DNA of 64,000 nt from Allomuricauda ruestringensis DSM 13258 (GCF_000224085.1 NC_015945.1:3588501-3652500), one strand, 5' to 3'; shown: positions 1 through 9,110, numbered from the stretch's first letter. Numbers and translations: made by a program. Notes: generated from the sequence alone by a model not told the origin.

Positions 1-501
1 AATTTCTTGTTGGGAAAAGGGCAATAAGGGACGAACCACTTGTTCGTTCACTTCAGGAATACCGGAAAGGCCTTCGATTCCCGTACCGCGCGATAGGTTG
101 ATCAAAAAGGTCTCCAAACTATCGTTCGCATGGTGAGCCGTTAAAATATAGTCGAAACCTTTGGTTTCCAACAACTCGGAAAACCATTGGTAACGTAGTT
201 CGCGAGCGGCCATTTGAACGGACAATCGGTGGGTTTGGGCATATTGTTCAGTCTCAAATTGCTTAACAAAAACCTCAATTCCCAATGTAGTTGCCAATTG
301 TCGCACAAAAACTTCATCTCCATCACTCTCATCGCTGCGTAAAGTAAAATTGCAATGCGCCAAGCCAATATCCAAATCAGCAGCAACACACAAATGTGCC
401 AACGTAACACTATCTACGCCTCCACTACAGGCCAATAGGAGCTTTTTCCCCTTTAGAAAGGGCATCTCGCTGTTTATGTGCTGTTTGAACTTTGGGAACA
501 T
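1..501 (-). CDS. tilS: tRNA(Ile)-lysidine synthase, C-terminal part outside window
   Basis: N-terminal about 167 residues of TilS, the ATP-dependent enzyme that converts C34 of tRNA-Ile(CAU) to lysidine in the cytoplasm. Reading leftwards from an ATG at 499-501, the protein shows the PP-loop motif SGGVDS at residues 26-31, then the family motif HCNFTLR followed by an acidic ESDGDE stretch (about 49-63), and further on LTAHHANDSLET. These are the ATP-binding and substrate-recognition elements of the PP-loop N-terminal domain. The gene runs off the left edge, so the C-terminal domains cannot be seen. No gene lies directly upstream; the next 580 bases are repeat arrays. Confidence 0.93.
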   Translation of the reverse strand, partial: MFPKFKQHINSEMPFLKGKKLLLACSGGVDSVTLAHLCVAADLDIGLAHCNFTLRSDESDGDEVFVRQLATTLGIEVFVKQFETEQYAQTHRLSVQMAARELRYQWFSELLETKGFDYILTAHHANDSLETFLINLSRGTGIEGLSGIPEVNEQVVRPLLPFSQQEI

Positions 502-540
502 ATTGCGAATTTACGAATAAACCTCAGCCTTGCAGCTGTG

Positions 541-957
541 TTATTACGTTACTAAGTTATTTTGTTGTTGGATGCTCGGTGTTGGATGTTCGGTGTCAGA
601 AGTCGGGAGCACGAAGTTAGTTAGCAGTAATCCCTACCTTTGATGTTTGATCTTGACGCTTGGGTTTGATATTTGAACTTGGATTTGAGTCGGGAGTCAG
701 TTGGCAGTAGGCAGTTCGCAGTAGGCAGTAAGCAGTAACTTAATAACCCAATAACTTAGTCTAGAGATCGGAAGCACGATGCACGAAGTCGGTTTGCAGT
801 AACCCAATAACTTCTTAACTCTGAACTCCTAACTCTAAACTCCTAACTTCAGAAGTCTTGTCTCTTGTCTCTTTGCTCTCTTCTCTCTGTTCTTGAACTT
901 GAAACCTGAGTTTGAACTTTTTGACTGCCTACTGCGGACTGCCCACTGCATACTGAA
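541..957. repeat. Degenerate 7-bp-period array R1
   Basis: The stretch upstream of the first surface lipoprotein gene is non-coding. Cut into steps of seven bases from 541 it shows runs of related heptamers: GGCAGTA/CGCAGTA/AGCAGTA near 700-735, AACTCCT/AACTCTA near 820-845, CTTGTCT/CTTGTCT/CTTTGCT near 857-880 and ACTGCCT/ACTGCGG/ACTGCCC/ACTGCAT near 925-950. Locally the step is 8 (CAATAACC). Word identity drifts along the array while the period is mostly kept. Words recur in the other arrays of this window in both orientations. The annotation as a slippage-type array is inference. Confidence 0.75.
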
Positions 958-1042
958 AACTTTCCCATCAACCCAACCCGTGCATCCATCAATCCAAACG
1001 GGGCATTGGTAAGATCGTGTCCAAAACTCTCCCGCGAACATT

Positions 1043-1058
1043 GCATCTTGTCCCAATT
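1043..1058 (+). promoter_or_regulatory. Leader block shared by both surface-lipoprotein genes
   Basis: The block GCATCTTGTCCCAATT lies about 25 nt before the ATG at 1082. The other surface-lipoprotein gene has GCATCTTGCTCCAATT at the equivalent place (minus strand, about 10876-10891), also preceded by a CGCG-containing stretch. Conservation of the leader at both loci suggests common ancestry and perhaps common regulation. I do not see a clear TAnnTTTG box here. Confidence 0.4.
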
Positions 1059-1081
1059 TATAATCAAAAACTAAATATGTT

Positions 1082-2968
1082 ATGAAACACATTGCAAAGA
1101 AATTAGGTGTTGCACTGATGGCCACCATCATGATCTGGAGCTGCGGCAAGGACGACGGCCCAACACCGCCCAAGAACACCGCCCCTGTGGTCAAGGCCCA
1201 CACCTTTACGGTAGCGGAGACCATTGCGGACACCGAGACCATTGGCACGGTAACCGCCACCGATGCGGAGGGCGACGCCCTTGCCTTTAGCATTAAAACG
1301 AACGACGGCAACCTTTTTGAGATCACCAAGGAAGGCAAACTGAGCCTGGCCACGGGCAAGGCACTGGACGCAGCGAGCAGCGACAAGCACAGCATAACGG
1401 TGAGCGTAACCGACGGAACGGCCAAGGCCGATGCCACAGTGACCATAAAAGTGACCGCTGTTGACCCAGATAATCAGTCCCCCGTGATCGAGGCACAGGA
1501 ATTTACAGTCTCCGAAGCGATTACCGATACCGATGAGATCGGGCAGGTAGCGGCCACCGACCCAGAGGATGACGAGCTTACCTTTGAGATGATCGCGAAC
1601 GACAACGACCTCTTTCTACTGACCACGGCAGGGGTCCTGACCTTGGCCGAGGGCAAGACATTGGACTTTGGGACCGCCACCGAGCACAGCATAACGGTAA
1701 GGGTGAGCGATGGCAACACCACGGCCAATGCCGAGATTACCATAAAAGTGACCGAAGGCACCACCAACTCCGCCCCGGTGATCGAGGCACAGGAGTTCAC
1801 CGCCAAGGAGGACATTACGGATGCCGATGTAATAGGCACGGTAACCGCCACCGATGCCGACGAGGACGAGCTCACTTTTGAGCTAAAGGAGAACGACAAC
1901 GACCTCTTTTTGTTGAACGAAGCAGGGGAACTTACCTTGGCCGAGGGTAAGACTTTGGACTACGAGACCGCTACGGAGCACAGCATTACCGTGAGCGTAA
2001 CCGATGGAGAGGACACCGCCGAGGCCACAATAACGATTACCGTGGAAAACGTAATAGAGAGCATGGCCGAGGACCCAGCCTCCTTTATCACCACTTGGAA
2101 GACCGAGACCGATGGGGAGGAGATAGAGATTGGAATACTTGGCAACTATACCTATAACTATACCATAGACTGGGGCGATGGCACGGTGGAAGAGCTTACC
2201 GAAGCGGATGGATATCCGAACCACACCTATACTGCGGCGGGCACCTATACCGTGGCCATACAGGGGGAGTTTCCTTCTTTCACCTTCCTTGGGGGTGTTG
2301 GAACAGCAGAAAAACTCATGAGCTTGGAGCAGTGGGGCAACATTCAATGGAAATCTTTTTATTACGCTTTTGCAGACTGTGAAAACATGGTGTACAATGC
2401 CACGGATGCCCCCGACCTTTTCAACGTAACTGATATGTCTTTCATGTTCGATGATGCTACGTCCTTTAATGGGGACATCAGTGACTGGGACGTGAGCAAT
2501 GTGACTGATATGAGGTATATGTTCCAAGGAGCTACCTCCTTTAACGGGGACATCAGCGGATGGGATGTAAGCAATGTGACTAGTATGTATGCTATGTTCT
2601 ATGAAGCCACTTCCTTTAACGGGGATTTAAGTGCTTGGGGTGCTAAGTTGGGCAATGTGACCAGTATGAGATATATGTTCAAAGGAGCCACTTCTTTTGA
2701 TCAAGACCTTGGCGGTTGGGATATTGGCAGTGTTGAAGACATGACGGGTATGCTGGACAACTCTGGGATGTCCAAGGCCAATCTGGGCAGTACATTTATA
2801 GGATGGAACAATTATGTGGAGCAGAACGGAGGTCCCGAGGGCATCACATTGGGATTGGAGAATCTGGCCATCTGTTTGGAAAGCGAAGGGTTCAATGCTT
2901 TTCAGAACCTGTACGACAACCATTCATGGGATTATACGGGCCAATATACATTTGAGGAATGTAATTGA
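1082..2968 (+). CDS. Surface lipoprotein with cadherin-like domains and DUF285 (BspA-type) repeats
   Basis: 628 residues. A lipoprotein signal ends in IWSC (Cys 21) followed by GKDDG. Three cadherin-like repeats follow (about 33-127, 131-227, 230-327), each starting with PV(V/I)..A..F and containing VTATDAE/VAATDPE and a closing HSITV(S/R)V(T/S)DG block. A PKD-like segment ([10 protein letters not shown], about 365-400) leads into about five DUF285 repeats of about 25 residues with the core [19 protein letters not shown], and a closing domain. This architecture is known for exported adhesive proteins of Bacteroidetes. The ligand is unknown. The DNA of the cadherin-like part is clearly richer in G and C than neighbouring genes, which leaves long open frames on the opposite strand; I do not regard those as genes. 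A close relative lies inverted at 9198-10856. Confidence 0.85.
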   Translation: MKHIAKKLGVALMATIMIWSCGKDDGPTPPKNTAPVVKAHTFTVAETIADTETIGTVTATDAEGDALAFSIKTNDGNLFEITKEGKLSLATGKALDAASSDKHSITVSVTDGTAKADATVTIKVTAVDPDNQSPVIEAQEFTVSEAITDTDEIGQVAATDPEDDELTFEMIANDNDLFLLTTAGVLTLAEGKTLDFGTATEHSITVRVSDGNTTANAEITIKVTEGTTNSAPVIEAQEFTAKEDITDADVIGTVTATDADEDELTFELKENDNDLFLLNEAGELTLAEGKTLDYETATEHSITVSVTDGEDTAEATITITVENVIESMAEDPASFITTWKTETDGEEIEIGILGNYTYNYTIDWGDGTVEELTEADGYPNHTYTAAGTYTVAIQGEFPSFTFLGGVGTAEKLMSLEQWGNIQWKSFYYAFADCENMVYNATDAPDLFNVTDMSFMFDDATSFNGDISDWDVSNVTDMRYMFQGATSFNGDISGWDVSNVTSMYAMFYEATSFNGDLSAWGAKLGNVTSMRYMFKGATSFDQDLGGWDIGSVEDMTGMLDNSGMSKANLGSTFIGWNNYVEQNGGPEGITLGLENLAICLESEGFNAFQNLYDNHSWDYTGQYTFEECN

Positions 2969-2993
2969 TAGTAAAAATAGGTTATAAAACATG

Positions 2994-3040
2994 CCACCGG
3001 GAGGCCTTCGGGTTTCTCGGTGGTTTTGTTTTTTGTTGTT
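2994..3040 (+). terminator. Rho-independent terminator of surface-lipoprotein gene 1
   Basis: Stem CCACCGGGAGGCC (2994-3006), loop TTCG, stem GGTTTCTCGGTGG (3011-3023). All 13 positions pair if G-T wobbles are allowed. A T-rich tail follows (3024-3040). The same hairpin ends the sister gene at 9141-9170. Confidence 0.9.
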
Positions 3041-3412
3041 GGAAGTCAGTAGACAGCAGGCAGTTAGCAGTCAGCAGTTTACAGTTGTCAGTAGGCAGTT
3101 AGCAATTCGCAGTAACTCAATAGCCCAATAACTTAGTCTAGAGGTCGGAAGCACGAAGTCTTAGCTCTCTTTTCATTGCTCTTGAACCTGGACTTGGATT
3201 TGAACTTGTCCGAAGTCGGGAGTCAGTAGTCAGTAGCTCAATAACCCAATAACTCTGAACTCCTAACTCAAAACTCCTAACTTCAGAAGTCTTGGTTCTT
3301 TTTTCTTTGCCCTTGAACCTGGACTTGAATTTGAACTTGTCCGAAGTCGGGAGTCAGTAGCTCAATAACCCAATAACTGAATAACTCCTAACTTGAAACT
3401 TGAACTCACTAT
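3041..3412. repeat. Degenerate 7/8-bp-period array R2
   Basis: Non-coding DNA between the terminator and pabB. It uses the same words as R1: GGCAGTT/AGCAGTC/AGCAGTT/GTCAGTA near 3058-3105, AACTCCT near 3250-3280, CAATAACC steps of 8, and GACTTGGATTTGAACTTG. A long segment around 3134-3160 (CTTAGTCTAGAGGTCGGAAG) is nearly identical to one in R1 (from about 757). It also contains two internal copies of GTCCGAAGTCGGGAGTCAGTAG, near 3208 and 3340. Confidence 0.75.
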
Positions 3413-3417
3413 CAACC

Positions 3418-4704
3418 TCATCCCCTTTCCTCCAAAACTGTTCGCATAGCTTTGGCTTTAAGCAGGCATTCTTCATATTCCTTTTCTGGGTCAGATTTTG
3501 CGGTGATGGCACTTCCAACAGAAAAGGACACATACTTTTTTGTTGCATTGTACAGAATACTCCGAATTACTACGTTAAAATCAAAATCTCCGTTTGGATC
3601 AAAATAACCGACAGCTGCGCTGTACAAACCTCGTTTGGTTTCCTCCAAATCTTCAATGATTTTCATTGCTGAAATCTTCGGAGCACCCGTCATACTGCCC
3701 ATGGGGAAAGTTTCTTTAATCAGTTCTATGGAATTCTTATCCTTTGGAACCGTTGAAACTACGGTGGAGATCAATTGATGTACTTGCTTAAAAGTGTATG
3801 GCTTACAGAGTTCTTCGACTTGCACAGAACCCTTTAAAGCGCTTTTGGACAAATCGTTGCGGACCAAATCCGTAATCATGATGTTTTCTGAGCGCTCTTT
3901 TTCATCTTGGGATAATTCTTTTTTGATTCTTTGATCATCCTCTTCATCATTTCCACGTGGCGCAGTTCCTTTTATGGGTTGTGAAATCACTTTTTGCCCC
4001 ATTTTTTTAATGTACCGTTCGGGTGAAGCACATATCAAATACTTATCCCTTAACCTAACAAATGCTGCAAACGGCGGTTCGGAAATACTGTTCAATTTAT
4101 GATGGGTATACCAAGGGTCAATGGAAATATCTTCTGCATAAAATTCCTGACAAAAATTAGCTTCATAAATGTCGCCACGGTGGATATGCTCCAAAAAACG
4201 GTTGGCTTTTTCAAAATAGGCATCCTTGTGGATCCGCATTTTAATTTTGATGGGGTCGTTCAGCTGTTTCGAGAAATCCATTTGCTGAAAATTGATGATT
4301 TCAGTATAATCAGCTTCAATTTCGTGGGCATAAGCGTTCAAATACTTAAAATGAAGCTGGCCTTCATCAATAATTATAATTTTTTTGGGTTGATAAAATT
4401 GCAGCATTGGAAATCCAAGAACATCTAAATTTTCGGAAATCAAATCTTCCAATTCATTTTTAAAATCATAGGAAAAATACCCAAAAACCCAATCCTTTTG
4501 CTGATCCACAAAGGTTTGAAGCTCATCAACACCCATCAATACTTGAGATGCACCAACAGCTAGGCAGGCTTCGAAACTGGAATATTTATCTCGGTGCGAG
4601 TTGCTATCCAACCAAATTACGCTCTGATAAGCCCTAGACCATTGGAGCAGCGCCTTTTTACTTTGTAAAAGGGAATTTATCTTAAAGGAACGGTGTGTTC
4701 GCAA
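3418..4704 (-). CDS. pabB: Aminodeoxychorismate synthase component I
   Basis: 428 residues of the chorismate-binding family, which makes 4-amino-4-deoxychorismate from chorismate and ammonia (or glutamine with PabA) for folate. The chorismate-binding core fills the C-terminal half: SPER at 227-230, PIKGT at 243-247 with the lysine typical of PabB (anthranilate synthase TrpE usually has a different residue there), DLVRNDLS near 279-286, and the GSMTGAPK block. The start is a TTG at 4702-4704, four bases from the stop of the upstream flavoprotein gene, so the two are probably one transcript. No pabA or pabC is next to it. Confidence 0.88.
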   Translation of the reverse strand: MRTHRSFKINSLLQSKKALLQWSRAYQSVIWLDSNSHRDKYSSFEACLAVGASQVLMGVDELQTFVDQQKDWVFGYFSYDFKNELEDLISENLDVLGFPMLQFYQPKKIIIIDEGQLHFKYLNAYAHEIEADYTEIINFQQMDFSKQLNDPIKIKMRIHKDAYFEKANRFLEHIHRGDIYEANFCQEFYAEDISIDPWYTHHKLNSISEPPFAAFVRLRDKYLICASPERYIKKMGQKVISQPIKGTAPRGNDEEDDQRIKKELSQDEKERSENIMITDLVRNDLSKSALKGSVQVEELCKPYTFKQVHQLISTVVSTVPKDKNSIELIKETFPMGSMTGAPKISAMKIIEDLEETKRGLYSAAVGYFDPNGDFDFNVVIRSILYNATKKYVSFSVGSAITAKSDPEKEYEECLLKAKAMRTVLEERG

Positions 4705-4707
4705 TAC

Positions 4708-5244
4708 CTATTGTTTTAACGAATCCAAAAAAGTGCTCAATGCATTTTGGTGTTCATTTTTTAAGGTTTCGTCCAAAATGCCCTCTTCACTAAAATTATC
4801 ATAAAAAGATGGCAAGGAAAAGGTCGCTACGATTTCCGCACCAAACCTCGGCAACATATTTTCAACAACCGCCAAGGAACCTTTGCCTCCCCGCTTTCCT
4901 CCTGAAGTGGACATCAATAATACTTTGGTGCCCTCCAAGAACTTACGATCTATTCGCGAAAGCCAATCCAATACATTTTTAAAATAGGCCGAAGGGTTTC
5001 CGTTGTGTTCGTTAACCGATAATATAAGACTATTTGAACTTTTGATACGCTCCTTCAATTCTACCACAGCATCCGGGAACCCTTTTTCCTTTTCATGGTC
5101 TTCGCTATACATGGGAAAAGGGTGCTCTGCCATGTTGAGGATCTGAATATCATTATTTTGCACTAGGGAAGTGGTGTGTTGGACTAATTTAAAATTAATA
5201 GAAGTTGAAGAATTGCTTCCGGCGAATGCCAAAATTGCAGCCAT
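4708..5244 (-). CDS. NAD(P)H-dependent FMN reductase-like flavoprotein
   Basis: 178 residues with a flavodoxin-like fold of the NADPH-dependent FMN reductase family. The N-terminal strand and phosphate-binding loop read AILAFAGSNSSTS (3-15). SVNEHNGNPSAYFKNVLDWLSR (residue 80 onward) matches the conserved Y.G..P..LKN.iDw.s block of this family, and STSGGKRGGKGSL is the second flavin-contacting loop. Such enzymes reduce flavins, quinones or azo compounds with NAD(P)H; the substrate here cannot be told. It lies directly upstream of pabB with three bases between them. Confidence 0.8.
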   Translation of the reverse strand: MAAILAFAGSNSSTSINFKLVQHTTSLVQNNDIQILNMAEHPFPMYSEDHEKEKGFPDAVVELKERIKSSNSLILSVNEHNGNPSAYFKNVLDWLSRIDRKFLEGTKVLLMSTSGGKRGGKGSLAVVENMLPRFGAEIVATFSLPSFYDNFSEEGILDETLKNEHQNALSTFLDSLKQ

Positions 5245-5309
5245 AGTATAAAATCATTGATTGTTTCGCTAAAATACCGCAATTGAGACAGAGATGCGAC
5301 TATTTTGTA

Positions 5310-5317
5310 TATTTTTG
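5310..5317 (+). promoter_or_regulatory. -7 promoter box TATTTTTG
   Basis: Matches the Bacteroidetes TAnnTTTG consensus. A transcription start expected about 5-8 bases downstream lies after the first ATG of the open frame (5294) and before the ATG at 5375, which supports the latter as the true start of the next gene. The -33 TTTG partner is not clear. Confidence 0.5.
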
Positions 5318-5374
5318 GCACGAAGAACATCCAAACTGCCTGCTAAACAAGTATATAGGTTGAATGTAAACCAA

Positions 5375-6571
5375 ATGACAGCCAAGAACAACAGGTTATT
5401 TTTTATAGACGCCATGCGTGCATGGGCCATTTTGATGATGCTGCAAGGGCACTTCATCGATGGTTTGTTGGATCCTGTTTTTAGGGACTCAAGCAATTCT
5501 GTTTACAATGTTTGGCTTTATTTTAGAGGAATTACCGCTCCTGTTTTCTTTACCGTTTCTGGCTTTATATTTACGTATTTATTGATTCGGGTTCCACAAA
5601 ACGGAATGGAAAACCCTAGGGTTTCCAAAGGTATTCGTCGTGGACTACAGCTATTGGCCATTGGTTACTTACTACGCTTGAATCTTGGAGGTCTCTTTAA
5701 AGGTGAAATTTACAATTCGTTTTATTTGGTAGATGTGCTCCATTGCATCGGGCTCTCCATTCTAGGTCTTATTGGCATATATTTGCTCACCGCCAATAGG
5801 AAAAAATATGTGCTTCCTGCTGTTCTGATCAGCATCACCTTGTTGCTTTTTCTGTTCGAACGGGTTTACAAGGATTGGACTTTCGCTTTTTTACCTGATT
5901 TTATCGCCAATTATTTCACCAAGGCCAATGGTTCTGTGTTTACCATCATTCCTTGGTTTGGATATACTACTTTGGGTGCCTTTATCTCGGTGCTTTTTAC
6001 GCGATTTAAAAACTATAAATATTTATACCCTGCAGCGATTGCCATAGCGTTGGCGGTTGGCTATTTTTTAATATACCAATCTTCCAATGTTTTTAAAGGA
6101 CTTTATGAATGGACCGGGTTGGAATTATTCAACTTAATACTCTCCAATAACTATTTATTTATCCGTTTGGGCAATGTGCTCGTTGTTTTTGCCGTATTTA
6201 TGATCCTTCGCCGATTTATGACGAACAAAACAGTTCTGAAAATTGGTGCAAGTACACTTTCCATCTACGTGATTCACTTTGTTATACTTTATGGAAGCTT
6301 AACGGGATTGGGGCTGTACCGTTTCTTTAACCATTCACTTTCGCCTGAAATAGTGGTTGCAGGCGCTTTCGCTTTTATAATCGTTTGTACATTTTTATCA
6401 TTACAATACAACCGATACGAAGCAAATATCAAATCACAGCTTGCTTGGGGCATTTCTTATGCCAAAATCCAGATTACCGACTTGAAAGAGGCCTCCACCC
6501 CTGTGCTACGAGAGCTTTTTATTAGAGTTAGACTATTCCTCAGAAGAGTTTTCCGCACGGTAAGAAGCTAA
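5375..6571 (+). CDS. DUF1624-like membrane protein (putative acyltransferase)
   Basis: 398 residues from the ATG at 5375; an earlier ATG at 5294 precedes the likely promoter and adds a poor, basic leader. About ten hydrophobic segments. The N-terminus FIDAMRAWAILMMLQGHF and the following PVFFTVSGFIF block match the DUF1624 / heparan-alpha-glucosaminide N-acetyltransferase-like family, where the conserved His lies in TM1. The C-terminal cytoplasmic tail is basic (about 355-398). Acyl transfer to a cell-surface carbohydrate is a guess based on the family; the substrate is unknown. It stands alone and is followed by a terminator. Confidence 0.68.
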   Translation: MTAKNNRLFFIDAMRAWAILMMLQGHFIDGLLDPVFRDSSNSVYNVWLYFRGITAPVFFTVSGFIFTYLLIRVPQNGMENPRVSKGIRRGLQLLAIGYLLRLNLGGLFKGEIYNSFYLVDVLHCIGLSILGLIGIYLLTANRKKYVLPAVLISITLLLFLFERVYKDWTFAFLPDFIANYFTKANGSVFTIIPWFGYTTLGAFISVLFTRFKNYKYLYPAAIAIALAVGYFLIYQSSNVFKGLYEWTGLELFNLILSNNYLFIRLGNVLVVFAVFMILRRFMTNKTVLKIGASTLSIYVIHFVILYGSLTGLGLYRFFNHSLSPEIVVAGAFAFIIVCTFLSLQYNRYEANIKSQLAWGISYAKIQITDLKEASTPVLRELFIRVRLFLRRVFRTVRS

Positions 6572-6572
6572 A

Positions 6573-6602
6573 AAAGCATTCAATCCTAAGACTGAATGCT
6601 TT
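6573..6602. terminator. Hairpin terminator, probably bidirectional
   Basis: Ten-base stem AAAGCATTCA (6573-6582) and TGAATGCTTT (6593-6602) with a ten-base loop. It begins two bases after the stop of the upstream gene and has an A-run on one side and TTT on the other. It could serve both the + gene and the convergent lpdA. Confidence 0.7.
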
Positions 6603-6627
6603 AAAGTTATCCAAAATATGTGTTTTC

Positions 6628-6685
6628 GTCAACCTGAGTTCTCGATACTTTTCCTCAAGGAAAAACTCGAACTGACGGATTTTTA
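6628..6685. repeat. Dispersed palindromic repeat, family A
   Basis: Bounded by CGTCA (6628-6632) and TGACG (6674-6678). Inside are GAGTTCTCGATAC and AACTCGAAC around a CTTTTCC/GGAAAAA stem. Related units occur at 24929-25045 and 55366-55460, always between genes. Function unknown; REP-like behaviour is an inference. Confidence 0.7.
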
Positions 6686-6705
6686 TGTACGTACCAAAAA
6701 GTTAA

Positions 6706-8109
6706 TTAAACATGCAAAGCCCTATCATCGGTTGCGGCCAATGCAGCTTCCTTAACGGCTTCGGCAAAGGTTGGGTGGGCATGGCTCATTCGGGAAATAT
6801 CCTCGGCCGACGCCCTGAATTCCATCGCGGTAACACCTTCCGTAATCAAATCTGCACAACGTGCCCCAATCATATGAACGCCCAGTACTTCATCAGTGTT
6901 CTTATCTGCAAGAATCTTCACAAAACCATCAATATCCATGCTGGCACGGGCTCTTCCCAAGGCACGCATCGGAAACTGACCTGATTTATATGCTACGCCT
7001 TCTTCTTTCAATTGCTCTTCTGTTTTTCCAACAGCGGCAACTTCTGGCCAAGTATAAACAACACCTGGTATAAGGTTATAATCTATATGTGGTTTTTGGC
7101 CTGCCAACAATTCGGCGACCATGGTACCTTCTTCTTCGGCCTTATGGGCCAACATGGCACCTTTTACCACATCGCCAATGGCATAAATATTGGAAACGTT
7201 GGTCTGCAAGTGTTCGTTTACTTCTACTCTGCCCTTATCATCCAATTTTACGCCTGCAGCTTCGGCGTTCAATCCATCGGTATACGGTTTACGGCCAACA
7301 CTTACCAAGCAATAGTCTCCTTTTATGGTAACCTCTTTGCCTTTTTTGTCATCGGCTTTCACAATTATCTCGTCACCTTTGCGCTCTACGGATTTTACTT
7401 TGTGGGACAGGTTGAACTTCACCTTTTGTTTTTTCATCACTTTGGTGAGCTCTTTGGACAAAGCGCCATCCATGCCGGGGATAATGCGGTCCATAAATTC
7501 CACTACGGTTACTTCGGCGCCCAAGCGCTTGTATACCTGACCCAATTCCAAACCTATCACTCCTCCCCCAATCACAATCAAATGTTTTGGAATCTCCTTT
7601 AGCTTTAGGGCTTCGGTTGAGGTAATCACTCTTTCTTTATCAATTTCAATAAAAGGTAAGGATGATGGTTTAGACCCCGTAGCAATGATGCTGTTCTTAG
7701 CTTCGATGGTTTCTGTTTTTCCATCTTTTTTAATATTGATGTGCGTAGCGTCCTTGAAACTTCCTACGCCATGGTAAACATCAATCTTGTTTTTGCTCAT
7801 CAAAAACTCGACTCCCTTAGTGGTTTGGTCCACTACAGCTTGTTTACGAGCAATCATTTGCTTCAAGTTCACTTTTACCTCCCCTGGAATATCGATACCG
7901 TGCTCCTCGAAGTGCTTAACTGCATCTTCATAATGGTGCGATGAGTCCAAAAGCGCTTTGGAAGGAATACATCCTACGTTTAAGCATGTACCGCCAAGTA
8001 CAGCATACTTTTCTATTATTGCAGTTTTCATTCCCAATTGGGCACATCGAATGGCCGCTACATAGCCTCCAGGTCCAGAGCCGATGATAGCTACATCATA
8101 TTGATTCAT
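6706..8109 (-). CDS. lpdA: Dihydrolipoyl dehydrogenase
   Basis: 467 residues, normal length for the E3 subunit of 2-oxoacid dehydrogenase complexes, which reoxidises dihydrolipoamide with NAD+. FAD-binding GSGPGG at 10-15. Redox disulfide CLNVGC with Cys 42 and Cys 47. NAD-binding GGGVIGLELG in the middle. The C-terminal active-site pair is HAHPTFAE, with the catalytic His near 445 and Glu near 450. No E1 or E2 genes are near, so the enzyme is probably shared by several complexes. Long open frames on the + strand inside this gene are shadows. Confidence 0.96.
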   Translation of the reverse strand: MNQYDVAIIGSGPGGYVAAIRCAQLGMKTAIIEKYAVLGGTCLNVGCIPSKALLDSSHHYEDAVKHFEEHGIDIPGEVKVNLKQMIARKQAVVDQTTKGVEFLMSKNKIDVYHGVGSFKDATHINIKKDGKTETIEAKNSIIATGSKPSSLPFIEIDKERVITSTEALKLKEIPKHLIVIGGGVIGLELGQVYKRLGAEVTVVEFMDRIIPGMDGALSKELTKVMKKQKVKFNLSHKVKSVERKGDEIIVKADDKKGKEVTIKGDYCLVSVGRKPYTDGLNAEAAGVKLDDKGRVEVNEHLQTNVSNIYAIGDVVKGAMLAHKAEEEGTMVAELLAGQKPHIDYNLIPGVVYTWPEVAAVGKTEEQLKEEGVAYKSGQFPMRALGRARASMDIDGFVKILADKNTDEVLGVHMIGARCADLITEGVTAMEFRASAEDISRMSHAHPTFAEAVKEAALAATDDRALHV

Positions 8110-8214
8110 ATTGTATTATTTGTAAGGATGATTCTTAAAAGATATGTTCTTTAAAAACAACCGTAAAAATACAAATGTTTTTCGGGACAGTCCCAATCAA
8201 TTCTGTGGGAAAAA

Positions 8215-9110
8215 GGTTTTGAGTTCGGAGTTTAGTATACAGTTGTCAGTTCTCAGTGGGCAGTCAAAAAGTTCAAACTCAAGTTTCAGGGTCAAGAACA
8301 GAGAGCAAAGGAGCAAGAAGCAAAGAACCAAGACCGCTGCGCTGTTAGGCACAAGAACCAAGACTTCTGAAGTTAGAAGTTTAGAGTTAGGAGTTCAGAG
8401 TTGCAAAGTGGGTTATTCAGTTATTGGGTTACTGCAGACTGCGAACTGCTTACTGCCAACTGACTTCCAACTTCCGACATCAAGTATCAAGTTCAAGAAC
8501 AGAAAATTCGTGATGATTTGTGGAATTTGCGTCAAAAAGGTCAAAGGGAGGAGGGTAAAAGTTGAATGGTTACTCATTGTTTATTGGCTTGACATGAATT
8601 TCACTTATTGCTCGAATCAAGTTCAAACTCAAGTTTCAGGGTCAAGAACAAAGAGCAAAGGAGCAAGAAGAAAGAACCAAGGCCGCTGCGCTGTCAGACA
8701 CAAGGACAAAGACCTTTGGCAACCTAAAACTTGAAACCAAGAACGGACTTCCGGCTTCGGGCATCATGCTTCAAGCTCAAACATCAAACTCCAATAACCC
8801 CTGCCTACGGCTGACACGAATTACACAAATGGCCACGAATTATTTCATTGTCATTTCGAACCGACCAGCGGGAGCGTGAGAAATCTAGATTCCTCAGTCG
8901 CTACGCTCCTTCAGAATGACAGGCATCAGGTGCCAAGTGCAAACATCAAACTCAAATTAATAACACAACAACAAAATAACCAAACAACTCAGTATGCAGT
9001 TGGCAGAAAGCAGTAAAATGACTAATACCAAATTCCAATAACAAAATAACTCAATAACCCAATAACGCAGTAACTTCTAACTTGGAACGCCGAGCATCAA
9101 ACTCCTCCCT
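8215..9110. repeat. Degenerate 7/8-bp-period array R3
   Basis: About 900 non-coding bases downstream of surface-lipoprotein gene 2. The part from 8229 to 8330 is largely the reverse complement of R1 (857-955): GTGGGCAGTCAAAAAGTTCA then a CAAACTCAAGTTTCAGGGTC-type stretch and AGAGAGCAAAGGAGCAAGAA-type words. A second copy of the CAAACTCAAGTTTCAGG block lies near 8620-8680. ACTGCAG/ACTGCGA/ACTGCTT/ACTGCCA heptads lie at 8431-8460, and an 8-bp NNAATAAC run at 9035-9075. No convincing gene. Confidence 0.75.
8849..8922. repeat. Dispersed repeat, family B
   Basis: Begins TGTCATTTCGAACCG and ends CCTTCAGAATGACAG, with GAGAAATCTAGATT in between. The ends are inverted (TGTCATT / AATGACA). Related copies lie at 51194-51291 and 59984-60048. 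It is embedded in array R3. Confidence 0.65.

Noticed and set aside
835..2527. Long open frames on the minus strand opposite the first surface-lipoprotein gene
   Set aside because: They mirror the repeated, GC-rich codons of the + gene, have low-complexity composition and no start context. The + frame has a signal peptide and known domains.
541..3412. CRISPR array near the surface-lipoprotein gene
   Set aside because: Repeated words are 7-8 bases, imperfect and adjacent, without unique spacers of constant length, and no cas gene is present.
4099..4428. A 109-codon + frame opposite pabB
   Set aside because: Shadow frame; pabB has all family motifs across this interval.
7012..7602. A 196-codon frame on the + strand inside lpdA
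   Set aside because: Shadow of the well-conserved lpdA gene; aromatic-rich translation with no domain.
8144..8734. A 196-codon + frame downstream of lpdA
   Set aside because: It lies fully within array R3; the translation follows the short repeated words (SSNSS, NREQRSKKQ) and has no family resemblance.
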